DNA of 64,000 bases from Sapientia aquatica (GTDB lineage: Bacteria; Pseudomonadota; Gammaproteobacteria; Burkholderiales; Burkholderiaceae_D), in contig NZ_SMYL01000005.1 in assembly GCF_004358105.1 (NCBI RefSeq), positions 124,001 through 188,000 on the forward strand. The letters are read 5' to 3'. The notes under the pieces are model-generated. The model made no database searches, was not told where the DNA came from, and saw only the letters and a program-made list of their open reading frames with translations. Below, in pieces: positions 1 to 7,390 of this stretch (positions are counted from its first letter, which is position 1; the number at the start of each line of letters is the position of its first letter). A program made the position numbers and the translations under genes.

Positions 1-2
1 AT

Positions 3-1052
3 CAATCGAGCGACGACCGTATCTATGCCGATTTTTTCACTGACCCAGAACTATTCGCTCGCGGCGCAGGTTTGCTGCCGCACGAATATGTGCATTCTTG
101 GAATGGCAAATTCCGCCGTCCCGCAGGTTTGGCCACGCCGGATTACAGCGCACCGATGGAAGGCGATTTGCTATGGGTGTATGAAGGCTTGACCGAATAT
201 TTAGGTAATGTCCTGACTGCACGTTCCGGTCTTTGGAACGCGCAACAATACCGCGACGCATTGGCGATGACGGCGGCGCAGATGGATCATGTTCCGGGTC
301 GCGCATGGCGTTCGTTGCAAGATACCGCTGACGCTGCGCAACGTCTGTATTACGAACCACGCGCGTGGGTTAGCTCCCGCCGGTCCGTGGATTACTATCC
401 AGAAGGTGAATTGGTCTGGCTTGATGTCGATACGAAGATTCGTGAACTGTCGGCCAATAAACATTCCTTAGACGATTTCACCCACGCTTTCCACGGTATC
501 GATAACGGCAGCATGAAGGTCACGCCGTATCGTTTTGACGATGTGGTCGCGACACTGAATGGCGTGCAAGCCTATGATTGGCGTGCTTTCTTGACCCAAC
601 GACTAAACAGCCACGAAGTGCGAGCGCCGTTGGATGGCATTGTCCGCGGTGGATGGAAGCTAACTTACAGCGACACGCCAAGCGCGTTTTTCAAGGCATC
701 GGAAAAGGCCAATAAAGTGACCGACCGTAGCTACTCTTTGGGTCTTATCGTCTCTGCTGGGAACGACAAAGGTGCGGTCAACGATGTGATTTGGGGCAGT
801 CCGGCATTTGACGCTGGCTTAACTCCTGGTATGTCTATCGTTGCCGTGGCAGGCGAAGAATACAGCAGCGACGAACTCGATAACGCGATCGCTACGGCGG
901 CTAAATCGAAAAAGCCTATCGAACTGCTAGTTAAAAATAGTAATAGCTATTCGACGGTGCGTCTGGCGTGGTTCGACGGGCAGAAATATCCGCAATTAAC
1001 GCGAGTAGAATGGCAACCTGATCGGCTGAGCGATATTACTGCCGCACATTAA
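3..1052 (+). CDS. M61 family metallopeptidase (glycyl aminopeptidase-like), 5' truncated by window edge
   Basis: The frame is open from the first bases of the window, so the start lies upstream and only about 349 C-terminal residues are visible. The zinc-binding motif HEYVH (nt 81-95), inside a PHEYVHSWNGK context, matches the HExxH of M61 peptidases. VYEGLTEY, about 30 residues later, supplies the expected downstream glutamate ligand. The last ~110 residues (LGLIVS...SPAFDAGLTPGMSIVAV) form a PDZ-like domain, which family members carry at the C terminus. The family contains aminopeptidases that prefer N-terminal Gly/Ala; location (cytoplasm or periplasm) cannot be judged without the N terminus. 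A hairpin follows the stop. TTG at 72 is not a credible start because the frame continues upstream with family-like sequence. Confidence 0.9.
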   Translation, partial: QSSDDRIYADFFTDPELFARGAGLLPHEYVHSWNGKFRRPAGLATPDYSAPMEGDLLWVYEGLTEYLGNVLTARSGLWNAQQYRDALAMTAAQMDHVPGRAWRSLQDTADAAQRLYYEPRAWVSSRRSVDYYPEGELVWLDVDTKIRELSANKHSLDDFTHAFHGIDNGSMKVTPYRFDDVVATLNGVQAYDWRAFLTQRLNSHEVRAPLDGIVRGGWKLTYSDTPSAFFKASEKANKVTDRSYSLGLIVSAGNDKGAVNDVIWGSPAFDAGLTPGMSIVAVAGEEYSSDELDNAIATAAKSKKPIELLVKNSNSYSTVRLAWFDGQKYPQLTRVEWQPDRLSDITAAH

Positions 1053-1081
1053 GTCAATGGCAAATCGTAGTTAAATAGTGA

Positions 1082-1107
1082 GCTGATCGTCTGGTGGGGC
1101 GATCAGC
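1082..1107 (+). terminator. Hairpin after the M61 peptidase gene
   Basis: GCTGATCG pairs perfectly with CGATCAGC across a 10-nt loop, 30 bases after the stop codon. The following CTGTTTACTC is only weakly T-rich, so this is a plausible but not strong intrinsic terminator. Confidence 0.5.
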
Positions 1108-1295
1108 CTGTTTACTCAAATTCTTGATGTGGCACTGAAATAGCTGTTCGGTTTTGATGTGAAGGGCTATCTGAAACGGCACATTTTGGGCGCTGGCGAA
1201 TATTGCTCGTTTGAACTAATGCAAGACAATGATCGTCGGCGGATTTGATCAATCAAATCAAACTTTCAATTTGGCAATAAACTGAAGAGTCTCCT

Positions 1296-2054
1296 ATGGC
1301 TAATAAAGTGAGTTGTATCGCTGCAGCGTTGCTGATTGCAAGCATTGCAAACACGAGTAATTCGTTCGCGCAAAATGCCAAAATATCCGCCGCAATCGAA
1401 TTAAGCCCCTACAGCCAAGTCATAGAAAAAGTTTTTAAATCGGCTGGATTTTCCACGACGATTGAGTATTTTCCTGGCGAACGTTCGTTTCAAATGGTTA
1501 CCAACGGCGAGGTCGATGCAGAGTTTGCCCGTGTAAAATCAGCGATTGATCCGGTTAAGGACAAGATAATCTTGGTCGGCCCGATCGCCTGCTCTGAATT
1601 GGTGGCATTTGCCCGAGCCGATAGTCACCTCAGCGTTTCTGACGTTATTAGCAATCATGATCTAGCTATTGCCGTACCTTATGTATCGAAAGCAGGGGTC
1701 AAGTACGCCAAAGAGAATAAATTAAAGTTTCAAACCGTCAGCACCCACGAGTCAATGTACAAAATGCTGATGGCTAAGCGATTTGATATCGTCATTGATT
1801 CAACGCTAAACGGAAATATTATGCTCAAGCAGCAGCATTTAGACGGCCAAATCGTTGAAGTGGGCGATGTGCTCTCTGCTGAACCCGCGTACTTATTGGT
1901 CAATGCTCGTCATCCAGATTGGGCGAAAAAATTACAAACCGCATTTGACGCCGCAATCCGTGATGGTTCGTTGCAACGCACGGTTGGGGACATCAATGTT
2001 GCAATGGGAATTCCGCGAAATCTAGGCATTTCTTGCCTAACTGCTCCTCGTTAA
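1296..2054 (+). CDS. Orphan periplasmic solute-binding protein (SBP_bac_3-like)
   Basis: A 252-residue protein with a clear Sec signal peptide (MANKVS, hydrophobic core, cleavage near SFAQ). The mature part has the layout of a short type II periplasmic binding protein: an early AIELSPYSQVIEKVFKSAGF segment, a central GPIACSELVAF region, and a DIVIDSTLNGNIML stretch in the second lobe. Such proteins bind amino acids or other small solutes and feed ABC importers or sensor kinases. No permease or ATPase gene is adjacent, so it stands alone between unrelated genes and its partner is unknown. Ligand specificity cannot be read from the sequence. The start is preceded by GAAGAG at a workable distance. 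In many betaproteobacteria such small orphan binding proteins remain uncharacterised. Confidence 0.7.
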   Translation: MANKVSCIAAALLIASIANTSNSFAQNAKISAAIELSPYSQVIEKVFKSAGFSTTIEYFPGERSFQMVTNGEVDAEFARVKSAIDPVKDKIILVGPIACSELVAFARADSHLSVSDVISNHDLAIAVPYVSKAGVKYAKENKLKFQTVSTHESMYKMLMAKRFDIVIDSTLNGNIMLKQQHLDGQIVEVGDVLSAEPAYLLVNARHPDWAKKLQTAFDAAIRDGSLQRTVGDINVAMGIPRNLGISCLTAPR

Positions 2055-2264
2055 CTTCACAATCCCATTTCGTTCTTTGGTAATGACAAGGCGAGTATCG
2101 CGCTTGTATTTGTATTTTTCACAAAGTCTGACGCATTGCCCAAATAAGTTATAACCAAACCCGAAAATCTTCGTTCAAATTTTTACCTGAATTCGATAAC
2201 CTCAGTCCTCGATTGCAGACCGACAAGGCGACTGCAACGCTGAGCGATGAAAGGACAAAAAACT

Positions 2265-2951
2265 ATGAGCGACATCAATTCACTTCCTAGGGAAGCAGAT
2301 GATCAACGTTGGGCAGATTTGCTCTCTCCGACCAGACGCGCTTTGTTACGCGGCGGTAGTTTGGCGGCGGCGTTAGCGGCCAGTGGATTGGCTGGCAGCG
2401 CGGCGGCACAAGAGGTCTCTGCCCCAAAAACTACAGCGGGTAAAAGCCCTTGGGGCGAGCACACTGACTTAGCACCAACACCGCGCCCACCTAACGTGCG
2501 TCCGGGTGAGCAGCAATTACCGGCATTGCCGCGCGCCTACACCGACATCGAGAGCTACCACGCGCATATTTATTTTGATGAAGACAATTACCATAAAGCC
2601 GCGCTAATTCGTAAATGGGTGGCAGAGCGGTTTAAGGTGGAATTGGGCGATTGGAATCTAGAACCGCGCGGCCCGCACGTCACGCCATCGTTTTACTTTG
2701 GCTTTACCAACGATTTGCTGCCGATTATCGTGCCGTGGTTGCAGTTGAATAGCCTTGGATTAACGATTTTGATACACCCCAATACCGAGGATCCGCGCGC
2801 CGATCATTTGTATTACGCCTTATGGGTGAATCGTTCCCAGCCAGTCAACGCGTATGGAATGAAAAATCCGGGGCCTAACGAACCCAAGGTGGAGCAGATT
2901 TACCCGAATACGCATCCGCATGTCGAGCTTGAGGGACAGCGTCGGGGATAA
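2265..2951 (+). CDS. Tat-exported DOPA 4,5-dioxygenase family protein
   Basis: I chose the ATG at 2265 (228 aa) because GAAAGGA sits 9 bases ahead; the in-frame ATG at 2247 would overlap that ribosome-binding site. Residues ~22-50 form a twin-arginine signal (TRRALLR followed by an Ala/Gly-rich hydrophobic stretch ending near SAAAQE). Residues ~95-205 match the small DOPA 4,5-dioxygenase family: SYHAHIYFDE, RGPHVTPSF, WLQLNSLGLTILIHP and DHLYYALW, with the conserved histidines. Family members cleave catecholic rings extradiol-fashion and are usually cytoplasmic and about 110 residues long. A Tat leader and a Pro-rich linker therefore make this a periplasmic variant, possibly folding with its metal before export. 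Substrate unknown. A shared terminator separates it from the convergent downstream gene. Confidence 0.8.
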   Translation: MSDINSLPREADDQRWADLLSPTRRALLRGGSLAAALAASGLAGSAAAQEVSAPKTTAGKSPWGEHTDLAPTPRPPNVRPGEQQLPALPRAYTDIESYHAHIYFDEDNYHKAALIRKWVAERFKVELGDWNLEPRGPHVTPSFYFGFTNDLLPIIVPWLQLNSLGLTILIHPNTEDPRADHLYYALWVNRSQPVNAYGMKNPGPNEPKVEQIYPNTHPHVELEGQRRG

Positions 2952-2998
2952 TTGCATGGAGTAATTGAAAAACAGCAGATAAGGCATTGATGCTGCCA

Positions 2999-3040
2999 GG
3001 TCAGACCAGCGCAAAGTTATTTGCTGATCTGACCATTTCT
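2999..3040. terminator. Bidirectional hairpin between convergent genes
   Basis: GGTCAGA (2999-3005) pairs with TCTGACC (3028-3034), and an inner CAG..CAAA/TTTGCTG pairing extends the stem. It lies between the stops of the DOPA-dioxygenase-like gene and the outer-membrane protein gene, with ATTTCT following on the plus strand. Confidence 0.55.
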
Positions 3041-3047
3041 ACCGGGA

Positions 3048-3548
3048 TCAATCCCACACTTTGACCTTGAGCTGAAACGAGATCGCGCCATACAAGCGAT
3101 CTTTTAACGTCGGCACAAACGCCACATTCAGCCCCACACGTTTCCATTCCACCGTCGCGACCGGAATCGCCGCTAAAAACCAGCCGCCGTCTTTCATCTT
3201 TGGATAGCCGTTAAATCCACCCACTACCGCGCCGAGTTTTACCGGGCCGATTGCCAGTGGCTGGTAATACACGCCCGCGTAATTGGAATACTGACGGTCG
3301 GAGTTGTAAAAACGGCCAACGGTCACAGCACTGACATCAGAAAAACGGTACTCCGCGCCCAGTCCGTAATTGTCGCCATTTAAATTGGCGTTGCGGTCAA
3401 AGTGATAGGAATAGAAGCCGGAATCAATCCAGACCTCATTGGCGGGTTTGGCGTCGATCACGTCCATGCCCAGAAAAGTGTCTTCGGCGTGTGCAACTGA
3501 GCACAGAGCTAGGCTAAAAAATGCGGCGCGGGTTAGGTGACGAATCAT
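3048..3548 (-). CDS. Outer-membrane beta-barrel protein, PagP-like in layout
   Basis: I place the start at 3548 (166 aa) because AAGGA lies just upstream; a longer frame to 3605 has no such signal. A Sec signal peptide (MIRHLTRAAFFSLALCSVAHA) is followed by alternating hydrophobic/aromatic strands typical of a small 8-strand barrel: VWIDSGFYSYHFD, YGLGAEYRF, VTVGRFYNSDRQYSNYAGVYYQP, GGWFLAAIPVATVEW and a last strand ending in aromatic-containing KVWD. The SGFYSYHFDR and KDRLYGAISFQLK segments recall PagP, the lipid A palmitoyltransferase, and a poorly characterised Burkholderiales family. I cannot confirm PagP catalytic residues, so enzyme activity is not claimed. It is convergent with the gene before it and ends about 100 bases from that gene's stop. 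Confidence 0.6.
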   Translation of the reverse strand: MIRHLTRAAFFSLALCSVAHAEDTFLGMDVIDAKPANEVWIDSGFYSYHFDRNANLNGDNYGLGAEYRFSDVSAVTVGRFYNSDRQYSNYAGVYYQPLAIGPVKLGAVVGGFNGYPKMKDGGWFLAAIPVATVEWKRVGLNVAFVPTLKDRLYGAISFQLKVKVWD

Positions 3549-3660
3549 TGTGGTCCTTGATGGGTTAGGCGAAAACAGGAAGGGATGGCTCAAATAGCGT
3601 GACAAAGCCTGAATTTATCAACTCGGCAGAATACCAGAAAGCGCCTGCCGAAATAGCACT

Positions 3661-4566
3661 TTATGCTTTATGGCTGGCGCACATCTGACTGACCATTTTC
3701 TCGATTTGCTCTGCCAAATAGCGCGTTCCGGGACCGGTCGCATCGGGATCGGCAAAGATTAAATACATTGAGGCAAAGCGCTCACCGCCATCTTTGAAGG
3801 GTAATTGTTTTAATTTGCCGTCGTTTAACTGTTGTTCAATGTTGATGACAGGGAACCAGGCAAAGCCGTAACCGCGCGCCACCGCTTCAATCGAGGTGGA
3901 ACTGTGTCCCACCGTCCAGCGTTGAGAGGTATTGGTAAGCAGATTATTGGTGTTACGTTTGGAACCGGATTCGCGAATCACCAGATGGCGTTCGGCTTCT
4001 AAATCACGCACCGTTAATGGTCGATTCAGTTTATGCAGCGCGTGTTCGGGATGGGTGACCGGAATAAAACGTAATTGCATTAAATGCCGTCCGATAAATC
4101 CTTGGGGAATTGATGCGGCAATGGCGAGATCGACTTGTCCGGTGAGCAGTGCTTCCAGCGTGCCGCCCATGACCGATTCAATGAATTCGATTCGAGTATG
4201 CGGACTCTTTTTGGCAAGCTCTGCAAAGCAATCCAGCAGCAAGCAACTCGGGAAAATAATGTCGGCGGCGATGCGGATTTCGGGCTCCCAACCGGCGGAA
4301 ATCCGCTTGGCAGCCCGCTCCAGTGCTTCGGCTTCATTGAGTAAATGCACGGCGCGCCGATAGAGTAATTGGCCGGTCGAGGTTAGTTCGGATTTTCTGC
4401 CTTGCACTTCAAAGGCGCTCACGCCTAGCAAAGATTCCAATTTTTGCACCGCGTAGGTGACCGAAGATTGGCTTTTGTGCAGCGCCAGCGCGGCGTTGGC
4501 ATAGCTGCCGGTATCAACCACGGCGACTAAAGCGCGCCATTGTTCAAGCGTGATGTAAGCGGACAT
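3661..4566 (-). CDS. LysR-family transcriptional regulator
   Basis: A 301-residue protein with an N-terminal winged helix-turn-helix (residues ~4-62: WRALVAVVDTGSYANAALALHKSQSSVTYAVQKLE) and a C-terminal substrate-binding-like effector domain (~90-295). It is transcribed divergently from the azoreductase gene, with 152 bases between the two starts. This is the classic LysR arrangement and suggests it controls azoR and perhaps the pirin gene. A dyad CTGATTATATCAG in the shared intergenic region is a candidate operator. The effector is unknown; given the targets, a quinone or electrophile is a reasonable guess but only inference. Confidence 0.93.
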   Translation of the reverse strand: MSAYITLEQWRALVAVVDTGSYANAALALHKSQSSVTYAVQKLESLLGVSAFEVQGRKSELTSTGQLLYRRAVHLLNEAEALERAAKRISAGWEPEIRIAADIIFPSCLLLDCFAELAKKSPHTRIEFIESVMGGTLEALLTGQVDLAIAASIPQGFIGRHLMQLRFIPVTHPEHALHKLNRPLTVRDLEAERHLVIRESGSKRNTNNLLTNTSQRWTVGHSSTSIEAVARGYGFAWFPVINIEQQLNDGKLKQLPFKDGGERFASMYLIFADPDATGPGTRYLAEQIEKMVSQMCASHKA

Positions 4567-4589
4567 AGTGAGTAAATATATCTAAAAAA

Positions 4590-4602
4590 CTGATTATATC
4601 AG
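4590..4602. promoter_or_regulatory. Candidate LysR operator (T-N11-A type dyad)
   Basis: CTGAT-tat-ATCAG is a perfect 5-bp inverted repeat located 24 bases upstream of the LysR start and ~115 bases upstream of azoR, in an AT-rich divergent promoter region. The size and position fit a LysR-type recognition site; binding is inferred. Confidence 0.4.
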
Positions 4603-4718
4603 TCAAATTATTGATCTTTTTAATCTAAATATTTAATGATTAAATGACGCCATTGGATCAATTTACTCAAAACCAGTTGCCCAATCGCCCCATTACTCAA
4701 TTTCTGAGGACAAACATC

Positions 4719-5333
4719 ATGAAAACCTTATTGCAACTCAACAGCAGCTTATTCTCAAACCAAGGCCAATCAAGCTTGTTAGCCAATAAATTCGTCGCCG
4801 CATGGCAAGCCGATCATGCTGACGGCAAAGTGATTGTGCGCGACTTGGCAACGTCCCCGATCCCCCATTTGGACGGCGAGCGTTTTGGCGCTTTCTTGAG
4901 CAAGCCAGAAACCCGCACCGCGGAGCAACAAGCGGTGGTGGATTTTTCTGATGGTTTAATCAACGAATTGAAAAGCGCCGACATCGTCGTACTCGGTTTG
5001 CCGTTTTATAACTTCGGTCTGCCGTCTGTGTTAAAAGCCTACTTCGATCACATTGCCCGCGCTGGAAGTACATTTAAATACACCGAACAAGGCCCTGTGG
5101 GTTTATTAACCGGTAAAAAAGCCGTGATTTTTGCTACCCGCGGCGGTAAATATGCTGGCACACCAGCGGACACACAAACGGACTACGTGCGTGGTTTCTT
5201 TGGTTTCTTGGGTATTACCGATGTTGAGTTTGTGTATGCCGAAGGTTTGAATATGGGCGAAGAGGGCAAGCAAGCCGCTTTGACACAAGCGCACGATAAA
5301 ATCGCACAATTGAATTTGGCATTGGCAGCGTAA
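4719..5333 (+). CDS. azoR: FMN-dependent NADH-azoreductase
   Basis: This 204-residue flavodoxin-like protein reduces azo bonds and quinones with NADH using bound FMN; the physiological role is usually quinone detoxification. Recognisable family segments are LLQLNSSLF at the N terminus (phosphate-binding loop region), VLGLPFYNFGLPSVLKAYFDHIARAGSTFKYT, and GKKAVIFATRGG. The ATG at 4719 is preceded by GAGGA; a longer frame starting at 4644 is rejected because it would cover the promoter region and adds residues not found in the family. Divergent from the LysR gene and 111 bases ahead of the pirin gene, with a hairpin in between, so co-regulation with pirin is possible but read-through is uncertain. 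Confidence 0.93.
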   Translation: MKTLLQLNSSLFSNQGQSSLLANKFVAAWQADHADGKVIVRDLATSPIPHLDGERFGAFLSKPETRTAEQQAVVDFSDGLINELKSADIVVLGLPFYNFGLPSVLKAYFDHIARAGSTFKYTEQGPVGLLTGKKAVIFATRGGKYAGTPADTQTDYVRGFFGFLGITDVEFVYAEGLNMGEEGKQAALTQAHDKIAQLNLALAA

Positions 5334-5355
5334 TTTACGGTTGTCTCGTTGGACT

Positions 5356-5392
5356 CATCAATCCCGCCCGTTTTTGTGGCGGTGGATTGATG
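5356..5392 (+). terminator. Intergenic hairpin between azoR and pirin gene
   Basis: CATCAATCC (5356-5364) pairs with GGATTGATG (5384-5392), with CGCC/GGCG inside it. There is no T tract after it, so it may be a transcript-stabilising or partial termination structure. Confidence 0.45.
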
Positions 5393-5444
5393 GGATGGTT
5401 TGAAAATTGTTAAAACTAGATGGTAAAAATCGAAAAGGATCGCT

Positions 5445-6338
5445 ATGAACAGCACCGCACAATCAACTAACTTAACACAGCAAATCCGCACTTTGCAGCG
5501 CGAAATTCCCGGCATGGCAACATCCGATGGGGCTGGGGTGAAATTGATGCGCAGTCTGGGTAGCGGTCCTTATGCGCGTTTAGATCCATTTTTAATGTTA
5601 GATGAATTTTCGTCGGTCAATCCGGGCGACTACATAGCCGGTTTCCCCGCCCATCCGCATCGTGGCTTTGACACGGTGACTTATCTGCTCGACGGGCACA
5701 TGCGTCACGAAGATCATATGGGTAACGTCGGTCACATCAGCAACGGCGGCGTGCAGTGGATGACAGCAGGTCGCGGTGTGATTCATTCCGAAATGCCAGA
5801 GCAAGTCGATGGCCGTATGCGTGGCTTCCAATTGTGGATTAACTTGCCAGCTAGCGAGAAAATGAAGCCAGCGCTTTACCGCGACATTCAACCAGATCAA
5901 ATCCCTAAACAGACGTTGAGTCACGGTGGGTTTGTCAAAGTGATCGCCGGCAGCATCGTCGTGGAAGATAAGCCGGTAGAAGGCCCGATTCAGGGCGTCA
6001 CCACCGAGCCGCTGTATCTCGATGTAATGTTACCCGCACACACTACATTCAGTATCGATGTGCCAGAGCTGCACCATGCTTTTATTTATACCTATGAAGG
6101 CCAAGTGCAGATTGGCGAGCGGATAGTCAACAACCACAGCGCAGGTGTGCTGTCCGAAGGTGGTCGCCTTGAGGTGCAAAGTTTGGGTCAAGAGACGCGA
6201 TTTCTTGTTTTAGCTGGAAAACCAATCGGCGAACCAGTAGTACAATACGGCCCTTTCGTGATGAATACCCGCGCTGAGATTGAGCAAGCGGTATTTGATT
6301 ACCAAAATGGCACCTTAACCGAGCCAGCGCCGCATTAA
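5445..6338 (+). CDS. Pirin family protein
   Basis: A 297-residue bicupin. The N-terminal cupin (residues ~20-125) carries the metal-binding pattern of pirins: HPHRGFDTVTYLLDGHMRHEDHMGN with histidines at the expected spacing, then GRGVIHSEMP contributing the glutamate. The C-terminal pirin domain (~180-285) is present (LYLDVMLPAHTTFSIDVP). Bacterial pirins include quercetinase-like oxygenases and regulators of pyruvate dehydrogenase; which applies here is not determinable. AAAAGGA upstream of ATG supports the start. Its position after LysR/azoR suggests a role in the same redox or aromatic-stress response. Confidence 0.93.
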   Translation: MNSTAQSTNLTQQIRTLQREIPGMATSDGAGVKLMRSLGSGPYARLDPFLMLDEFSSVNPGDYIAGFPAHPHRGFDTVTYLLDGHMRHEDHMGNVGHISNGGVQWMTAGRGVIHSEMPEQVDGRMRGFQLWINLPASEKMKPALYRDIQPDQIPKQTLSHGGFVKVIAGSIVVEDKPVEGPIQGVTTEPLYLDVMLPAHTTFSIDVPELHHAFIYTYEGQVQIGERIVNNHSAGVLSEGGRLEVQSLGQETRFLVLAGKPIGEPVVQYGPFVMNTRAEIEQAVFDYQNGTLTEPAPH

Positions 6339-6464
6339 TTGATCATTGCTTAATTGTTTTTGCATGATGGTTGGCCTAAGCGCTTCTCTGATGCTTTTTT
6401 TGGACACGAAATTAGGGTAATCTCATGCCCCACCAGTTAAATTAATCAGAGTAAGTGACTTAGC

Positions 6465-7127
6465 ATGCCTAGCAATAAAAATAACACCGAGCTTGTACCA
6501 ACTGCCCATTCAGCCTTTACCGTAACCGCGCCGACTGGACCTGCCAAGGTGGAGTACATCTCATCGTGCGAACTGCCAACCACGTTTGCCACGTTTCAAC
6601 TGCATGCTTTTTTTGAGGCGGCAACCGGTAAAGAACATTTGGCCTTGACCTTGGGCGATGTGGCCGACGGTCAGCCGGTTTTGGCGCGCTTGCACTCCGA
6701 ATGCTTGACCGGTGACGCTTTATTCAGCCAGCGCTGCGATTGCGGCGCACAGCTTGAAACCGCGATGCAAAAAATTGCCAAAGAAGGTCGCGGTGTGCTG
6801 CTATACCTGCGTCAAGAAGGCCGCGGCATTGGTTTGCTCAATAAAATTCACGCCTACCGCTTACAAGATGCTGGCGCTGATACGGTCGAAGCCAATCAAG
6901 CGCTCGGCTTTGCTCCTGATCAGCGTAACTACCGTATCTGTTTGCCGATGCTGCAGCATTTAAAAATTAGCTCGGTAAAATTAATGAGCAACAATCCGCG
7001 CAAAGCGGCGGCGTTGACCGATCTTGGTATTAAGGTCACTGAACATATTCCGTTAATCATTAAAAAGAACCCGCATAACGAACGTTATTTGTTAACTAAA
7101 GCATCTAAATTAGGACACAAGTTTTAA
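6465..7127 (+). CDS. ribA: GTP cyclohydrolase II
   Basis: Catalyses the first step of riboflavin synthesis, opening GTP to a diaminopyrimidine phosphate with release of formate and pyrophosphate. The 220-residue length fits stand-alone RibA, not the RibBA fusion. The zinc site is visible as ECLTGDALFSQRCDCG, and LRQEGRGIGL followed by KIHAYRLQDAG is the GTP-binding/catalytic signature. The C-terminal SNNPRKAAAL segment is also typical. It is monocistronic here, closed by a strong terminator. I looked upstream for an FMN riboswitch and saw no convincing one in the 126-base spacer. Confidence 0.97.
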   Translation: MPSNKNNTELVPTAHSAFTVTAPTGPAKVEYISSCELPTTFATFQLHAFFEAATGKEHLALTLGDVADGQPVLARLHSECLTGDALFSQRCDCGAQLETAMQKIAKEGRGVLLYLRQEGRGIGLLNKIHAYRLQDAGADTVEANQALGFAPDQRNYRICLPMLQHLKISSVKLMSNNPRKAAALTDLGIKVTEHIPLIIKKNPHNERYLLTKASKLGHKF

Positions 7128-7177
7128 GCGATGTTTTTAATAACGTTAATTAGTTTTATTGAAGTCTCTTAAACATT

Positions 7178-7216
7178 AAAACGGCTGAATTGCATTGCGC
7201 TCAGCCGTTTTTTTAT
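7178..7216 (+). terminator. Rho-independent terminator of ribA
   Basis: AAACGGCTGA pairs with TCAGCCGTTT over a 12-nt loop, followed by TTTT. About 50 bases after the ribA stop. Confidence 0.85.
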
Positions 7217-7327
7217 TTCGTTTTTTTTACTGCATCGATAGTAAAAAAACATCGTTTTGAGCGAAGAACTTCATTCACTAAATAACTAAGTTCAATTACT
7301 ATAAGCGTTTTGCCAAATCCCGCCTTT

Positions 7328-7353
7328 CAATTGTCATTGAGACGTGACAATTG
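7328..7353. promoter_or_regulatory. Inverted repeat CAATTGTCA-N8-TGACAATTG upstream of the permease
   Basis: A perfect 9-bp inverted repeat with an 8-base spacer, ending 37 bases before the permease start. It could be an operator for a dimeric regulator or a leader hairpin. The same half-site recurs as a palindrome upstream of the DesKR-like operon (19315-19326). Confidence 0.5.
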
Positions 7354-7390
7354 CCTGTAAAAAAACCTATACAAAATTAAAGGATTCCGA

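Noticed and set aside
5183-5515. 110-residue minus-strand frame across the azoR-pirin junction
   Set aside because: Overlaps both well-supported genes and the hairpin; no domain features.
6339-6464. Possible FMN riboswitch upstream of ribA
   Set aside because: The spacer is short and lacks the conserved RFN-element blocks; stand-alone ribA genes often lack it.
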